Shown: positions 8,298 to 16,912 of the stretch, one piece after another
Position numbering within the stretch: the stretch's first letter is position 1
How the letters are laid out: the number at the start of each line of letters is the position of its first letter
Program-made: the position numbers and the translations under genes
Assembly: GCF_000577815.1 (NCBI RefSeq)
Contig: NZ_CBYM010000038.1
Span: forward strand, 1 to 32,109
Origin: Clostridium saudiense
GTDB taxonomy: Bacteria > Bacillota > Clostridia > Clostridiales > Clostridiaceae
Length of the DNA: 32,109 nt
Direction: 5' to 3'
Notes under the pieces: model-generated
Told to the model about the DNA's origin: nothing
The model's database searches: none
Seen by the model: the letters and a program-made list of their open reading frames with translations, nothing else

Positions 8298-8993
8298 TTA
8301 TTCTGCACCTTTTTCAGAATTACCATCAAAATATTTATCAATACCATCAGATATTCCTTTTACAATTAATTCTTGATGCGCATCAGTTTTTAACTCTTGT
8401 TCTTCTGTTGGATTTGATAAAAAACCACATTCCACTATTATTGAAGCACCTTCATATTTATCTCTTAATATTAAATAAGCTTCTCCTGCTGGCTTAGCAA
8501 CTCTTTTATTATTATCATTAACTGTTTCTTTAATAGATTCTTGAACTTTAGTTGCTAGTTCATAACTCTTTTCATTTGATGCATACCACACTTGTGCGCC
8601 ATAACATTTGCTTTGTGGAAACATATTTTGATGTATTGAAACAAATATATCGCAATTTGTTTCTGTCTTTAATGAAACCCTCTTCTTCAAATCTTCCCTT
8701 TTTTTCTCTTTTACAGTTTTTCCTTCTTGATAAAGACCTTCATCACTTTCTCTGGTCATACAAACTTTATAACCTTTTTCCTCTAAGTTATCTCTAAGTT
8801 TTAATGCTATTTGTAAATTTATATCCTTTTCTATTGTTCCTGATTGTGATTTTGCACCACCATCAATTCCACCATGTCCTGGATCAATTAAAATTATTTT
8901 TTGTGATTCATCCTCTTTTACCGTTGCATAAGCTGGAGTAATTAAACTCGTAAGTATTAAGCAAGTAAAAATAGCAACAATAATTTTTTTCAT
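8298..8993 (-). CDS. cwlD: N-acetylmuramoyl-L-alanine amidase CwlD (spore cortex muramic-delta-lactam formation)
   Basis: Zinc amidase of the Amidase_3 family that cuts the stem peptide from muramic acid, the first step in making the muramic-delta-lactam of spore cortex. It has 231 residues. An N-terminal signal segment (residues 1-23, KKIIVAIFTCLILTSLITP then AYA) predicts export. Zinc ligands are His 40 (DPGHGG), Glu 55 (IEKDIN) and His 121 (SIHQN); the catalytic Glu is at 188 (VECGFLSNP). The size and its place next to the rplM-rpsI region support CwlD over a generic autolysin. It has its own terminator, and a possible sigma-G type promoter just upstream. Confidence 0.85.
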   Translation of the reverse strand: MKKIIVAIFTCLILTSLITPAYATVKEDESQKIILIDPGHGGIDGGAKSQSGTIEKDINLQIALKLRDNLEEKGYKVCMTRESDEGLYQEGKTVKEKKREDLKKRVSLKTETNCDIFVSIHQNMFPQSKCYGAQVWYASNEKSYELATKVQESIKETVNDNNKRVAKPAGEAYLILRDKYEGASIIVECGFLSNPTEEQELKTDAHQELIVKGISDGIDKYFDGNSEKGAE

Positions 8994-9024
8994 AACACAT
9001 CCTCCATTATGTTAATCTTGTTTT

Positions 9025-9055
9025 TATTTTGTTTAATTTTATAACTATTTATTCA
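9025..9055 (-). promoter_or_regulatory. Candidate sporulation (sigma-G type) promoter of cwlD
   Basis: The minus strand carries TGAATA (9055-9050), then 18 bp, then CAAAATA (9031-9025). TGAATA is a good sigma-G -35; the -10 matches CATACTA at five of seven positions. In Bacillus cwlD is made under sigma-E and sigma-G, so the reading suits the gene, but AT-rich sequence gives such matches easily. Confidence 0.3.
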
Positions 9056-9057
9056 AA

Positions 9058-9086
9058 ATAAAAAAAAGAGCGATTTCTCGCTCTTT
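9058..9086 (-). terminator. Terminator of the Na/Pi cotransporter gene
   Basis: A 9-bp stem (9065-9073 with 9078-9086) with a 4-nt TTTC loop is followed on the minus strand by a run of T. It begins one base after the stop codon. Confidence 0.93.
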
Positions 9087-9087
9087 C

Positions 9088-10701
9088 TTAATTATTGTTT
9101 TCAACTACTATTTCTGCAATATTTGTTGAATGGTCACCTATTCTTTCTAGATTACTTAATAAATCAAGGAATATTGCACCAGCATATGCATTACAAGTAC
9201 CTTCATGTAATCTCTTAATATGTAGGTCTCTGTATCTCTTATGCATCTTATCTATTTCAGCTTCAACATTTGTTATTTCTTTTGCTTTTGCTGAATCTCT
9301 ATCAGAATAACTTTCTATTGATATATCTAATGCCTTTAAAGTACTTTGATACATATTTGTTATTTCATCAATAGCTTCATCACTATAGCTTAATTTTTTA
9401 TTAATCTTTTGAACAGTTAAATCTGCTAAGTTTTCTGCATGATCTCCTATTCTCTCAATATCATTAACTATATGGAATGTAGATGCAACTATATTCTTTT
9501 CTTTATCAGATAATTCACATTTAGAAAGCTTAACTAAATAATTTGTTATGCATTCTTCAAGGTTATTAATTATCTCTTCATTTTCATATACTTTTTCAGC
9601 TAAGTTTTCATCATTTTTCATAAATGCATCCATAGCTAATTCTAAACTTAATTTTGCCTTATTAGACATTCTTATAGTTTCTTTAACAACTTGTCCAGCC
9701 GCAATTACTGGAGTTTCTAATAATCTATCATCTATATATTTAGGTCCTACCTTTTCGTCATCTTCACCTGGTATTATTCTCTCAACTATTTTACATAATA
9801 TAGGTATTAAAGGAACCATTATTAAAGTATTCACTACATTAAATATTGTATGTGCATTTGCAATTTGTCTATTTACATCTGTAGTGAAATATGAAACAAA
9901 GTTACCTAAGAACCCTGGTACTATTATTGGTAAGAATATTATAGTACCAACTACATTGAATATTAAATGCAACATAGCCGCTCTATGAGCAGTTTTATTA
10001 GTTCCAACAGTTGCAAGCATTGCTGTTATACAAGTACCAATATTACATCCCATTATTATTGGAAGTGCTTGGTTAATATTTAATGCTCCTGCTGTTGCTA
10101 AAGCTACAAGTATACCTGTAGTCGCAGATGAACTTTGAAGTACTGCTGTAATTAATGCCCCTGCTATTACACCTAAATACCAGTGTGATCCTACTGTTGT
10201 AAGTATTTCTTGGAACATTGGAGATGATGTCAATGGTTTCATTGCTCCACTCATAGTTCCCATACCAACAAATAAAATACCAAATCCAAGTATTATGTTA
10301 CCAATTTCTCTTCTCTTTTTGCCCTTAACAAACATTACCATCATAGCACCAACAAAAACAAAAATTGGTGCAATATTATCTAATTTAAAAGCAACTAATT
10401 GCGCCGTAACGGTTGTTCCAATATTTGCCCCCATTATAATTCCAGCCGCTTGTGCTAAATTCATTAATCCAGCATTAACAAATCCAACCACCATAACAGT
10501 TGTAGCACTACTACTTTGAATTACCATAGTTACTACAGCTCCGACAATAACTCCAATTATAGGATTTTTAGTTACTTTTTCAAGTATCTTTTTTAATCCT
10601 TCTCCGGCAGCATTTTCAAGACCATCTCCCATTAACTTCATACCGTAGATAAATAGTCCTAATCCACCTAGTAATTTAACAATAGTTAATATCGTATCCA
10701 A
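9088..10701 (-). CDS. Na+/phosphate cotransporter family protein with C-terminal PhoU domain
   Basis: Predicted sodium-coupled phosphate transporter of the NptA/YjbB family in the cytoplasmic membrane. The 537 residues hold two inverted Na/Pi repeats, each with QSSSATT (about 62-68 and 189-195) and a GxNIGT loop (about 91-97 and 218-224). A soluble helical PhoU-like tail from about 340 to the end has two paired motifs, ERIGDHAENLADL and ERIGDHSTNIAEI. The start is TTG, supported by AAGGAG 8 nt upstream. Four TTAACA-like hexamers lie about 75-110 bp upstream, suggesting PhoP control. In this family direction of transport (uptake or efflux) varies and is not settled here. Confidence 0.93.
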   Translation of the reverse strand: MDTILTIVKLLGGLGLFIYGMKLMGDGLENAAGEGLKKILEKVTKNPIIGVIVGAVVTMVIQSSSATTVMVVGFVNAGLMNLAQAAGIIMGANIGTTVTAQLVAFKLDNIAPIFVFVGAMMVMFVKGKKRREIGNIILGFGILFVGMGTMSGAMKPLTSSPMFQEILTTVGSHWYLGVIAGALITAVLQSSSATTGILVALATAGALNINQALPIIMGCNIGTCITAMLATVGTNKTAHRAAMLHLIFNVVGTIIFLPIIVPGFLGNFVSYFTTDVNRQIANAHTIFNVVNTLIMVPLIPILCKIVERIIPGEDDEKVGPKYIDDRLLETPVIAAGQVVKETIRMSNKAKLSLELAMDAFMKNDENLAEKVYENEEIINNLEECITNYLVKLSKCELSDKEKNIVASTFHIVNDIERIGDHAENLADLTVQKINKKLSYSDEAIDEITNMYQSTLKALDISIESYSDRDSAKAKEITNVEAEIDKMHKRYRDLHIKRLHEGTCNAYAGAIFLDLLSNLERIGDHSTNIAEIVVENNN

Positions 10702-10776
10702 GATAATTTCTCCTTCACTCTTGTATATTTTATGTATATTAATAAAAGTTTCACCTCGTTAAGTTTACAATAAAAT

Positions 10777-10812
10777 TTAACATTTGTTAATAGATTTCAA
10801 CATTTTTTAACA
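10777..10812 (-). promoter_or_regulatory. Pho-box-like array upstream of the Na/Pi gene
   Basis: On the plus strand four hexamers repeat with an exact 10-bp period: TTAACA (10777), TTAATA (10787), TCAACA (10797) and TTAACA (10807). The Bacillus PhoP box is several TT(A/C/T)ACA repeats about 5 nt apart, so spacing here is 4 nt, within the known range. The repeats lie on the non-coding strand of the gene. A weak -10 (TGTAAA, 10771-10766) with no -35 box would follow, as in activator-dependent promoters. The downstream gene, a phosphate transporter, makes the reading plausible. Confidence 0.55.
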
Positions 10813-10890
10813 TAGATTTAATATTATTCTTTTTAATTTTATGATAGATATTTCATTAATATATATTGATAAACTTTATTTAATTAAAAT

Positions 10891-10935
10891 AAAAAGTAAT
10901 CATACTAACTATTTACTATTAGTTATGATTACTTT
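10891..10935 (-). terminator. Second minus-strand terminator between rpsI and the Na/Pi gene
   Basis: A 12-bp stem (10893-10904 with 10924-10935) continues after a one-base bulge with 4 bp (10905-10908 with 10919-10922). On the minus strand it is followed by TTTTTATTTT. It lies about 150 bp beyond the rpsI terminator and about 190 bp before the Na/Pi start, so it probably ends a separate short transcript or backs up the first terminator. Confidence 0.75.
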
Positions 10936-11027
10936 GCTAAACATACAGATTATTTATATTTATATTTATATTTTTACTTAATTTCCTCTAATTTTGATTT
11001 AATATTATATTTATAATTAAGTCATTA
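10936..11027 (-). ncRNA. Candidate small RNA between rpsI and the Na/Pi gene
   Basis: An extended -10 element (TGCTATAAT on the minus strand, 11042-11034) would start transcription near 11027. The hairpin at 10891-10935 would end it, giving an RNA of about 135 nt including the hairpin. The body is A/U-rich, with no open reading frame behind a ribosome-binding site. No known RNA family is recognised. No -35 box was found, so the promoter is uncertain. Confidence 0.25.
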
Positions 11028-11033
11028 CTTAAT

Positions 11034-11042
11034 ATTATAGCA
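11034..11042 (-). promoter_or_regulatory. Possible extended -10 promoter
   Basis: TGCTATAAT on the minus strand has a consensus -10 with the TGn extension and no -35 match. It lies 40 bp downstream of the rpsI terminator, where a new transcript could begin. Confidence 0.3.
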
Positions 11043-11081
11043 CCTTATAAGCAATTTCTCTTTTAATAATATTATTTCACA

Positions 11082-11110
11082 TAAAAAAAAGAGAGGTATA
11101 AAACCTCTCT
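11082..11110 (-). terminator. Terminator of the rplM-rpsI operon
   Basis: A 7-bp stem, AGAGAGG (11090-11096) with CCTCTCT (11104-11110), with a 7-nt loop, is followed on the minus strand by seven T. It lies 9 bp after the rpsI stop. Confidence 0.93.
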
Positions 11111-11119
11111 GATAAAATA

Positions 11120-11512
11120 CTATCTCTTAGAGAATTGTGGTGCTCTTCTAGCTTTCTTAAGACCGTATTTCTTTCTTTCTTTCATTCTTGGGTCTCTTGT
11201 TACGAAACCAGCTTTCTTTAATTCAGATTTTAAGTTTTCATCTGATTTAATTAAAGCTCTTGTAATTCCGTGTCTGATAGCTCCAGCTTGACCTGTGAAT
11301 CCACCACCGTGAACGTTAACTAAAACGTCGAACTTATCCTTAGTTCCAGTTAAAACTAATGGTTGGTTAACTATCATTCTTAAAGTTTCTAAACCGAAGT
11401 AAGTTTCGATTTCTCTATTATTGATAACAACTTTACCGTTTCCTGGTACAAGTCTAACTCTTGCGATTGATTTTTTTCTTCTTCCAGTACCCATGTATTG
11501 AACTTTTGCCAT
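11120..11512 (-). CDS. rpsI: 30S ribosomal protein S9
   Basis: Small-subunit protein whose C-terminal tail reaches the decoding-site tRNA. The 130 residues match the family exactly. The N-terminal [12 protein letters not shown] (about 8-19), [15 protein letters not shown] (about 70-84) and the terminal basic SKR tail are diagnostic. It follows rplM at 26 bp with its own AGGAGG, and ends the operon at a strong terminator. Confidence 0.99.
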   Translation of the reverse strand: MAKVQYMGTGRRKKSIARVRLVPGNGKVVINNREIETYFGLETLRMIVNQPLVLTGTKDKFDVLVNVHGGGFTGQAGAIRHGITRALIKSDENLKSELKKAGFVTRDPRMKERKKYGLKKARRAPQFSKR

Positions 11513-11538
11513 TTTTTATTCCTCCTCCCGAGCTTGTA

Positions 11539-11973
11539 TTAGTACTTTAATTCAAGTACTTCTGGTTGTTGAGCTGCATGTTCGTGCTCAGCACCTTGGT
11601 ATACTTTTAACTTCTTAAGCATTTTTCTTCCTAATACTCCTGTTGGAAGCATTCTTCTAACTGCTTCTTCGAAAGCGAATTCAGGTTTCTTAGCTAATAC
11701 TTCTCTGTATGGAGTTTCTTTTAATCCACCTGGATATAAGCTGTGCTTTCTCATCATTTTTTGATCTAACTTCTTACCAGTTAAAACAACTTTTTCTGCA
11801 TTGATAACTATAACGAAATCTCCGCAATCAACATTTGGTGTAAATGTTGGCTTATTCTTTCCTCTTAATATTGAAGCAACTTGGCTAGCAACTCTTCCTA
11901 GTGGCTTACCAGCAGCGTCAACAACATACCATTTTCTTTCAACTTCTTGTGCTTTTGCAATGTATGATTTCAT
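11539..11973 (-). CDS. rplM: 50S ribosomal protein L13
   Basis: Early-assembling large-subunit protein. The start chosen is the ATG at 11973, giving 144 residues beginning [15 protein letters not shown], with GGGAGGG correctly placed upstream. A longer frame reaching 12027 would add 18 residues that run through the folded leader RNA and match nothing in the family. Typical patterns are [14 protein letters not shown] (about 24-37), [12 protein letters not shown] (about 47-58) and [12 protein letters not shown] (about 105-116). First gene of rplM-rpsI, it lies behind a consensus promoter and an L13-type leader, so autogenous control by L13 is likely. Confidence 0.98.
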   Translation of the reverse strand: MKSYIAKAQEVERKWYVVDAAGKPLGRVASQVASILRGKNKPTFTPNVDCGDFVIVINAEKVVLTGKKLDQKMMRKHSLYPGGLKETPYREVLAKKPEFAFEEAVRRMLPTGVLGRKMLKKLKVYQGAEHEHAAQQPEVLELKY

Positions 11974-12083
11974 GTGTTTTCCCTCCCTGAACTTACATTT
12001 ATCGTTATACTTCATTATGTATAACATTTATGTCAAGACCTCGGGGCTCGTGGCCTTACGTACATAAATTATTCTAACAAACA
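11974..12083 (-). ncRNA. L13-type ribosomal protein leader RNA
   Basis: The 110-nt leader between the promoter and rplM folds into two perfect helices. An 8-bp closing stem (12062-12069 with 12026-12033) surrounds a G/C-rich region (GGCCACGAGCCCCGAGG on the minus strand). A 7-bp stem (12019-12025 with 12004-12010) has an 8-nt loop. Position, size and layout agree with the L13 leader family known from Firmicutes, in which L13 is thought to bind its own mRNA. A covariance-model match was not run. Confidence 0.75.
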
Positions 12084-12089
12084 AAATAA

Positions 12090-12118
12090 ATTATAATACA
12101 CGGATGCGGGTGTGTCAA
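12090..12118 (-). promoter_or_regulatory. Consensus sigma-A promoter of rplM-rpsI
   Basis: The minus strand reads TTGACA (12118-12113), a 17-bp spacer and TATAAT (12095-12090), both hexamers perfect. This is the strongest promoter seen in the window. Transcription should begin near 12083. Confidence 0.95.
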
Positions 12119-12137
12119 TATTTTTTGTAAATATTTT

Positions 12138-12875
12138 TTAATAATACACCTCTTTTAAAAATAGTCCATGAGGAGGCACGCAATCTCCTGCTAAAGTTCT
12201 ATCTTTTTGATTTATTATATCTGATATTGACACAGCATCTGTTTTTCCCCTACCAACGTTTATTAGAGTCCCAACTATTATTCTAACCATATTATATAAA
12301 AAACCATCACCACTTACAGAAATTTTTATAACTTTCTCTTCTTTTTCTACTTTTACATCAAAAATAGTTCTAACAGTACCCTTTACAGAACTTCCTTGTG
12401 TCTTAAAAGCAGCAAAATCATGTGTACCGATAAACTGCTTTGCAGCAATTTTCATAGCATCTATATCAAGATCATATTTGTAATGGTACATTTGATTTCT
12501 CATTAATGCAGAAGGTACTTCAGAATTTAATATATAATACTCATATGTCTTACCCTTTGCACAATATCTTGCGTGAAAATCATCTTCTACCTGTTCTGAT
12601 TTTATTATTACTATATCCTCAGGCAATTTAACGTTTAGTGCCTCTCTAAACTTAGCAGGAGGCACTTTACTATTAGTTTTAAAATTAGCAACAAATCCTT
12701 TTGCATGAACACCAGCATCAGTTCTCGAGCTTCCTGTTACTTCACAATACTCCTTAGTAACAAGCTCGATAGCCTCTTCAATCTCCCCTTGTATTGTTTT
12801 AAGCTCCTTTTGCTTTTGCCATCCATAATAATTTGTTCCATCATATTCTAAGGTTAATTTAATATTATTCAACAT
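12138..12875 (-). CDS. truA: tRNA pseudouridine(38-40) synthase TruA
   Basis: Converts uridines 38, 39 and 40 in the tRNA anticodon arm to pseudouridine. At 245 residues it is of standard size. The catalytic Asp is at about 53 in SSRTDAGVHA. Other family patterns are YDGTNYYGWQ (about 11-20), FHARYCAKGKTYEY and GDGFLYNMVRIIVGTL. It lies 22 bp downstream of ecfT and so ends the ecfA1-ecfA2-ecfT-truA unit, a common clostridial order. No clear terminator follows; transcription probably reads into rplM-rpsI. Confidence 0.97.
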   Translation of the reverse strand: MLNNIKLTLEYDGTNYYGWQKQKELKTIQGEIEEAIELVTKEYCEVTGSSRTDAGVHAKGFVANFKTNSKVPPAKFREALNVKLPEDIVIIKSEQVEDDFHARYCAKGKTYEYYILNSEVPSALMRNQMYHYKYDLDIDAMKIAAKQFIGTHDFAAFKTQGSSVKGTVRTIFDVKVEKEEKVIKISVSGDGFLYNMVRIIVGTLINVGRGKTDAVSISDIINQKDRTLAGDCVPPHGLFLKEVYY

Positions 12876-12897
12876 ATCACCTTTTCAATTAAATTTA

Positions 12898-13695
12898 TTA
12901 CATTGCAAATCTAACAATGAGTGTACTAGTTAATAATAAAGCAAATACACCAAATGCAATGAAATCTTTAGAAGTAAACTTTAGAACTTTCATTCTAGTT
13001 CTTCCAGCTCCCCCTCTATAACATCTTGCTTCCATGGCCATAGCAAGTTCATCCGCTCTTCTAAATGAACTAATAAATAACGGTACTAAAAGTGGAATTA
13101 AACTCTTAGCCTTCTGTATTAATCCACCACTTTCAAAATCAGCACCCCTAGCTTTTTGTGCTTTCATAATTTTATCAGTTTCATCAATAAGAGTAGGTAT
13201 AAATCTTAATGCAATAGTCATCATCATAGCTAATTCATGAGCCATTTCTTTACCTATTGGCCTTAATAATCTTTCTATTCCATCTGTTAATTCTATTGGG
13301 GATGTAGTTAATGTTAATACAGATGTCCCCATAATAAGAAGTATTAATCTTATTGCCATAAATAATGCAGTTTTTATTCCCGATTCATAAATTTTTATAA
13401 ATCCAAGTTCAAAAAGTAATCTTCCCTCTCTAAGCATAAAAATATTTAAAATTGCAGTTAATGCTATTAATAAAAATACCGGCTTTAATCCCTTATACAG
13501 ATATCTAGGAGATATTTTAGCTACATAAACAACTAATGCCAAGAAAGCAACAATAAAAACATATCCAACAAATTTATCTACAATAAATAAGCTAATTATA
13601 AATAAAAATGCTATTAATATCTTCGTTCTAGGATCTAGTTTATGTATAAAAGATTCACCTGGTATATACTGACCTATAGTTATATCTTTAATCAT
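12898..13695 (-). CDS. ecfT: Energy-coupling factor transporter transmembrane protein EcfT
   Basis: Membrane coupling subunit of group II ECF vitamin/metal importers. It links the two ATPases to interchangeable substrate-binding S proteins. The 265 residues have several hydrophobic segments in the first 130 and one near the C-terminus. The two cytoplasmic coupling motifs are present as ARG (about 182-184) and ARC (about 223-225, the usual second motif being ARG). The gene lies one base after ecfA2, so translation is coupled. No S component is nearby, as expected for a shared module. Confidence 0.95.
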   Translation of the reverse strand: MIKDITIGQYIPGESFIHKLDPRTKILIAFLFIISLFIVDKFVGYVFIVAFLALVVYVAKISPRYLYKGLKPVFLLIALTAILNIFMLREGRLLFELGFIKIYESGIKTALFMAIRLILLIMGTSVLTLTTSPIELTDGIERLLRPIGKEMAHELAMMMTIALRFIPTLIDETDKIMKAQKARGADFESGGLIQKAKSLIPLLVPLFISSFRRADELAMAMEARCYRGGAGRTRMKVLKFTSKDFIAFGVFALLLTSTLIVRFAM

Positions 13696-13696
13696 C

Positions 13697-14566
13697 TTAA
13701 ACTTCTCTCTTTCCTCTATTTGCTAAAGCTTTTAAAATTTCTTGAGTTCCTTTTTCAACAGTAAACACTTCATCAGAAACATCAAAACCTTTTTCTCTTA
13801 ATGCTCTCATTAAATAAGTAACTTGTGGAACTGCAAGCCCTATTCTTTCAAGTGTTTCTACTTCTTTAAATATTTCTGAAGGTTTTCCTAATAACTCAAT
13901 CTTTCCGCCATTCATAACTACAATTCTTTCAGCAAGTTTTCCTACATCCTCCATACTATGACTAACTAAAACAATTGTCATTTTATATTTTTCGTGAAGT
14001 ATCTTTATTTGTTCTAAAATATCATCTCTTCCCTTAGGATCTAATCCAGCCGTTGGTTCATCAAGAATTAGTACCTTAGGTTCCATGGCTATAACACCAG
14101 CTATTGCAACCCTTCGTTTTTGACCTCCACTTAAATCGAATGGTGAAACATCCTTATAAGTTTCATAATCAAGACCAACCATCTCCATTGATTTCTTAAC
14201 TCTATTAGAGACCTCTTCAGCAGATAAACCTAAATTATTTGGCCCGAATGCTACATCTTTCTCAATAGTTTCTTCGAATAATTGATATTCAGGATATTGA
14301 AATACTAATCCTATTTTCTTTCTAATATCAGTAAGTTTAACCTCTTTGCTAGTTATGTCAACTTCATCAACTAAAATTCTTCCAGAGCTAGGCTCCAATA
14401 ATCCATTTAAGTGTTGAATAAGTGTAGATTTACCTGAACCAGTATGACCTATTAAGGCTAAAAATTCTCCATCTTCTATTGTTAAATTAACATTATCTAA
14501 TGCCTTTTTTTCAAATGGAGTTTTAGGCATATATACATGTGTTAAATTCTCTATTTTAATTGACAT
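13697..14566 (-). CDS. ecfA2: Energy-coupling factor transporter ATP-binding protein EcfA2
   Basis: One of two ATPases powering the shared ECF transporter. The 289 residues carry Walker [10 protein letters not shown] (about 40-48), a Q-loop in [10 protein letters not shown], signature LSGGQKRR, and Walker [14 protein letters not shown] followed by the H-loop SHSMED. The [10 protein letters not shown] sequence is typical of EcfA2 (A'). Its start overlaps the end of ecfA1 by 16 nt, so the two are translationally coupled. Confidence 0.95.
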   Translation of the reverse strand: MSIKIENLTHVYMPKTPFEKKALDNVNLTIEDGEFLALIGHTGSGKSTLIQHLNGLLEPSSGRILVDEVDITSKEVKLTDIRKKIGLVFQYPEYQLFEETIEKDVAFGPNNLGLSAEEVSNRVKKSMEMVGLDYETYKDVSPFDLSGGQKRRVAIAGVIAMEPKVLILDEPTAGLDPKGRDDILEQIKILHEKYKMTIVLVSHSMEDVGKLAERIVVMNGGKIELLGKPSEIFKEVETLERIGLAVPQVTYLMRALREKGFDVSDEVFTVEKGTQEILKALANRGKREV

Positions 14567-15393
14567 AACGCACTCACCATCTCATTCACATTTAAAATTT
14601 TAGTATCAATATTTACTCCTGCTTTTTGTAATTCATAACATATTTCTGTTACTTGAGGAACATCTAACCCTATTTTCTTCATAGTTTCTACCTCTGACAA
14701 AACATCACGTGGAATTCCCTCGATTATTACTTTTCCTTTATCCATTACAACCACTCTATCAGCTTCGGCAGCTTCATCCATATAGTGAGTAATTAATATA
14801 ACAGTTATTCCATGCTTTTTATTTAACTCTTTAATATTATTCATTACTTCTTTTCTACCTGATGGATCAAGCATTGCAGTTGGTTCATCAAAAATGATAC
14901 ACTTTGGTTGCATTGCTAATATACCAGCAATTGCAATTCTTTGTTTTTGCCCTCCTGATAATAAATGTGGAGCATGCCTTTTATATTCACTCATTCCAAC
15001 CTTTTCAAGAGCATCATCAACTCTTTTTCTTATTTCTTGTGGTGGAACCCCTAAATTTTCTGGTCCAAAAGCAACATCTTCTTCAACAATTGTTGCAACT
15101 AACTGATTATCTGGATTTTGGAATACCATTCCTGCACTTGATCTAATATCCCATACATTATTTTCATCAGTTGTATCTAATCCATTTACAATAACAGTTC
15201 CTTCAGTAGGTATTAATAAGGCATTCATATGTTTTGCAACAGTAGATTTTCCTGATCCATTATGCCCTAAAACAACTAAAAATTCACCTTTATTTACATC
15301 TAAATTTAATCCATCTATAGCTAACTTTTCTATTCCTTCTTCACCTGTAGAATATTTATAAACTACGTTTTTACATTCTATCATTTTCTGCAT
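14551..15393 (-). CDS. ecfA1: Energy-coupling factor transporter ATP-binding protein EcfA1
   Basis: Partner ATPase of EcfA2. It has 280 residues: Walker [10 protein letters not shown] (about 43-51), Q-loop [10 protein letters not shown], signature LSGGQKQR, Walker [14 protein letters not shown] and H-loop THYMDE. FQNPDNQ is the usual EcfA1 pattern. The start is the ATG 7 nt after AGGAGG; a second ATG three codons in has worse spacing. First gene of the operon, it lies behind its own promoter, 217 bp from rplQ. Confidence 0.95.
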   Translation of the reverse strand: MQKMIECKNVVYKYSTGEEGIEKLAIDGLNLDVNKGEFLVVLGHNGSGKSTVAKHMNALLIPTEGTVIVNGLDTTDENNVWDIRSSAGMVFQNPDNQLVATIVEEDVAFGPENLGVPPQEIRKRVDDALEKVGMSEYKRHAPHLLSGGQKQRIAIAGILAMQPKCIIFDEPTAMLDPSGRKEVMNNIKELNKKHGITVILITHYMDEAAEADRVVVMDKGKVIIEGIPRDVLSEVETMKKIGLDVPQVTEICYELQKAGVNIDTKILNVNEMVSALCQLK

Positions 15394-15468
15394 ATGTATC
15401 CCTCCTTTAGAAACATCATATTTTATATAACTAAATTACATAAATTTCATATAAATTTCCATAATTTA

Positions 15469-15496
15469 ATTATATAGAAGCTTTAATTAATTACAA
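15469..15496 (-). promoter_or_regulatory. Promoter of the ecfA1-ecfA2-ecfT-truA operon
   Basis: The minus strand has TTGTAA (15496-15491), a 16-bp spacer and a perfect TATAAT (15474-15469). The start would lie about 70 nt before ecfA1. No riboswitch-like fold was recognised in the leader. Confidence 0.6.
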
Positions 15497-15569
15497 GTAT
15501 TTGATTTAATATAATCTCTCCATTATCTTATGACAAAATCAACATATTTAATTAATATTTTTTTATATG

Positions 15570-15601
15570 AAAAAATGGGGATTAAGTAAAACTTAATCCC
15601 C
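15570..15601 (-). terminator. Terminator of the ribosomal protein supercluster
   Basis: A perfect 10-bp stem, GGGGATTAAG (15577-15586) with CTTAATCCCC (15592-15601), with a 5-nt loop, is followed on the minus strand by A then six T. It lies 9 bp after the rplQ stop. Confidence 0.95.
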
Positions 15602-15610
15602 AGAGTGAAA

Positions 15611-15952
15611 TTATACTAATTCAAGTATAACAACTTCAGCTCCGTCTCCTCTTCTAGGACCTTTTTTGATCATTCTAGTGTATCCGCCGTTTCTTTCAGC
15701 GTACTTTGGAGCGATTTCATCAAATAATGTTTTAACAACATCTTCTTCTAAAACGTAAGCTAAAACTTGTCTTCTAGCGTGAAGATCTCCTCTTTTTGCA
15801 AGAGTAATCATCTTTTCAGCTATAGATCTAGCTTCTTTAGCTCTAGTTTCAGTAGTTTCAATTCTACCATGCTTTAAGAAGCTAGTAACAAGACTTCTTA
15901 ACATAGCTCTTCTTTGGTCTGTAGAAAGACCTAACTTACGATAACCTGCCAT
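15611..15952 (-). CDS. rplQ: 50S ribosomal protein L17
   Basis: Large-subunit protein near the peptide exit tunnel. At 113 residues it is the short bacterial form. It begins [19 protein letters not shown] and contains the family patterns [18 protein letters not shown] (about 23-40) and a C-terminal [18 protein letters not shown]. Last gene of the alpha operon, 12 bp after rpoA, with a strong terminator next. Confidence 0.99.
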   Translation of the reverse strand: MAGYRKLGLSTDQRRAMLRSLVTSFLKHGRIETTETRAKEARSIAEKMITLAKRGDLHARRQVLAYVLEEDVVKTLFDEIAPKYAERNGGYTRMIKKGPRRGDGAEVVILELV

Positions 15953-15964
15953 GGATTTACCTCC

Positions 15965-16912
15965 CTACTCGTCGCTTAGTTTTAAGGCTAAACCTAATTC
16001 CTTAAGCTTTCTTTCAACTTCTTCTAAAGATTTCTTTCCTAGATTTCTTACTTTCATCATGTCGTCCATTGATTTACCAGCAAGCTCTTGTACTGTATTG
16101 ATACCAGCTCTCTTTAAGCAGTTATAAGATCTAACTGAAAGATCTAGTTCTTCAACAGTCATTTCTAGTACTTTTTCTTTCTTATCTTCTTCTTTTTCAA
16201 TCATTATTTCAACATCATTAGTTGCAACACCTAATGACATGAATAACTTAAAGTGCTCTATTAAAATCTTAGCAGATAAGCTTATAGCTTCATCTATTTT
16301 AATAGTACCATTAGTCCAAATTTCTAGTGTTAATTTATCATAATCAGTGATTTGACCAACTCTAGTATTATCTACTGTAAAGTTTACTCTCTTAACAGGA
16401 GTATAAATAGAGTCAATAGCTATTGATGAAAGTGGTAGTGCATCACTCTTATTTTTATTTTGAGTAACATATCCTCTACCTCTGTTAACTGTTAATTCCA
16501 TGTACAGTCTTCCATTTTCATCAAGTGTAGCAATGTGTAAATCTTTATTGATTACTTCAACACTTCCATCAGTCTTGATATCTGCACCTGTAACAACTCC
16601 TGGTCCCTTAGCATCTATATAGATAGTTTGTGGACCTTCGCCTTCCATTGTTAATGCTAAACATTTGATGTTAAGAATTAATTCAGTAACATCCTCTTTA
16701 ACACCTTGTACAGTAGAGAATTCATGAAGTACTCCATCAATCTTAATTGATGTAGTAGCTACACCTGGAAGAGAAGATAAAAGAATTCTTCTCATTGCAT
16801 TTCCAAGTGTAATACCATATCCTCTTTCTAATGGTTCAACTACATATTTACCATATGTACCATCTTCATTTGACTCTATACATTCAATTATTGGCTTTTC
16901 TATTTCTAACAT
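15965..16912 (-). CDS. rpoA: DNA-directed RNA polymerase subunit alpha
   Basis: Scaffold subunit for polymerase assembly. The N-terminal dimerisation domain (about 1-230) shows [22 protein letters not shown]. After a short acidic linker (KEEDKKEK) the C-terminal domain (about 250-315) carries [16 protein letters not shown] and [12 protein letters not shown], which bind UP elements and activators. The 315-residue length is standard. A 102-bp gap separates it from rpsD, without a visible terminator or convincing promoter. Confidence 0.99.
   Translation of the reverse strand: MLEIEKPIIECIESNEDGTYGKYVVEPLERGYGITLGNAMRRILLSSLPGVATTSIKIDGVLHEFSTVQGVKEDVTELILNIKCLALTMEGEGPQTIYIDAKGPGVVTGADIKTDGSVEVINKDLHIATLDENGRLYMELTVNRGRGYVTQNKNKSDALPLSSIAIDSIYTPVKRVNFTVDNTRVGQITDYDKLTLEIWTNGTIKIDEAISLSAKILIEHFKLFMSLGVATNDVEIMIEKEEDKKEKVLEMTVEELDLSVRSYNCLKRAGINTVQELAGKSMDDMMKVRNLGKKSLEEVERKLKELGLALKLSDE

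Noticed and set aside
9548..9988. 146-codon plus-strand frame inside the Na/Pi gene
   Set aside because: It is antisense to a clearly conserved transporter, has no ribosome-binding site or recognisable domain, and is a shadow of the codon bias.
10900..10946. 11-codon frame overlapping the terminator hairpin upstream of the Na/Pi gene
   Set aside because: No Shine-Dalgarno sequence, and it spans the hairpin; probably chance.
11974..12027. N-terminal extension of rplM (18 residues)
   Set aside because: It lies across the leader hairpin, lacks a ribosome-binding site at its start and is absent from the L13 family; the ATG at 11973 has a good Shine-Dalgarno.
12898..15393. ECF module as a dedicated vitamin transporter with its own S component
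   Set aside because: No S-component gene is adjacent; the layout is the ordinary shared group II energizing module.
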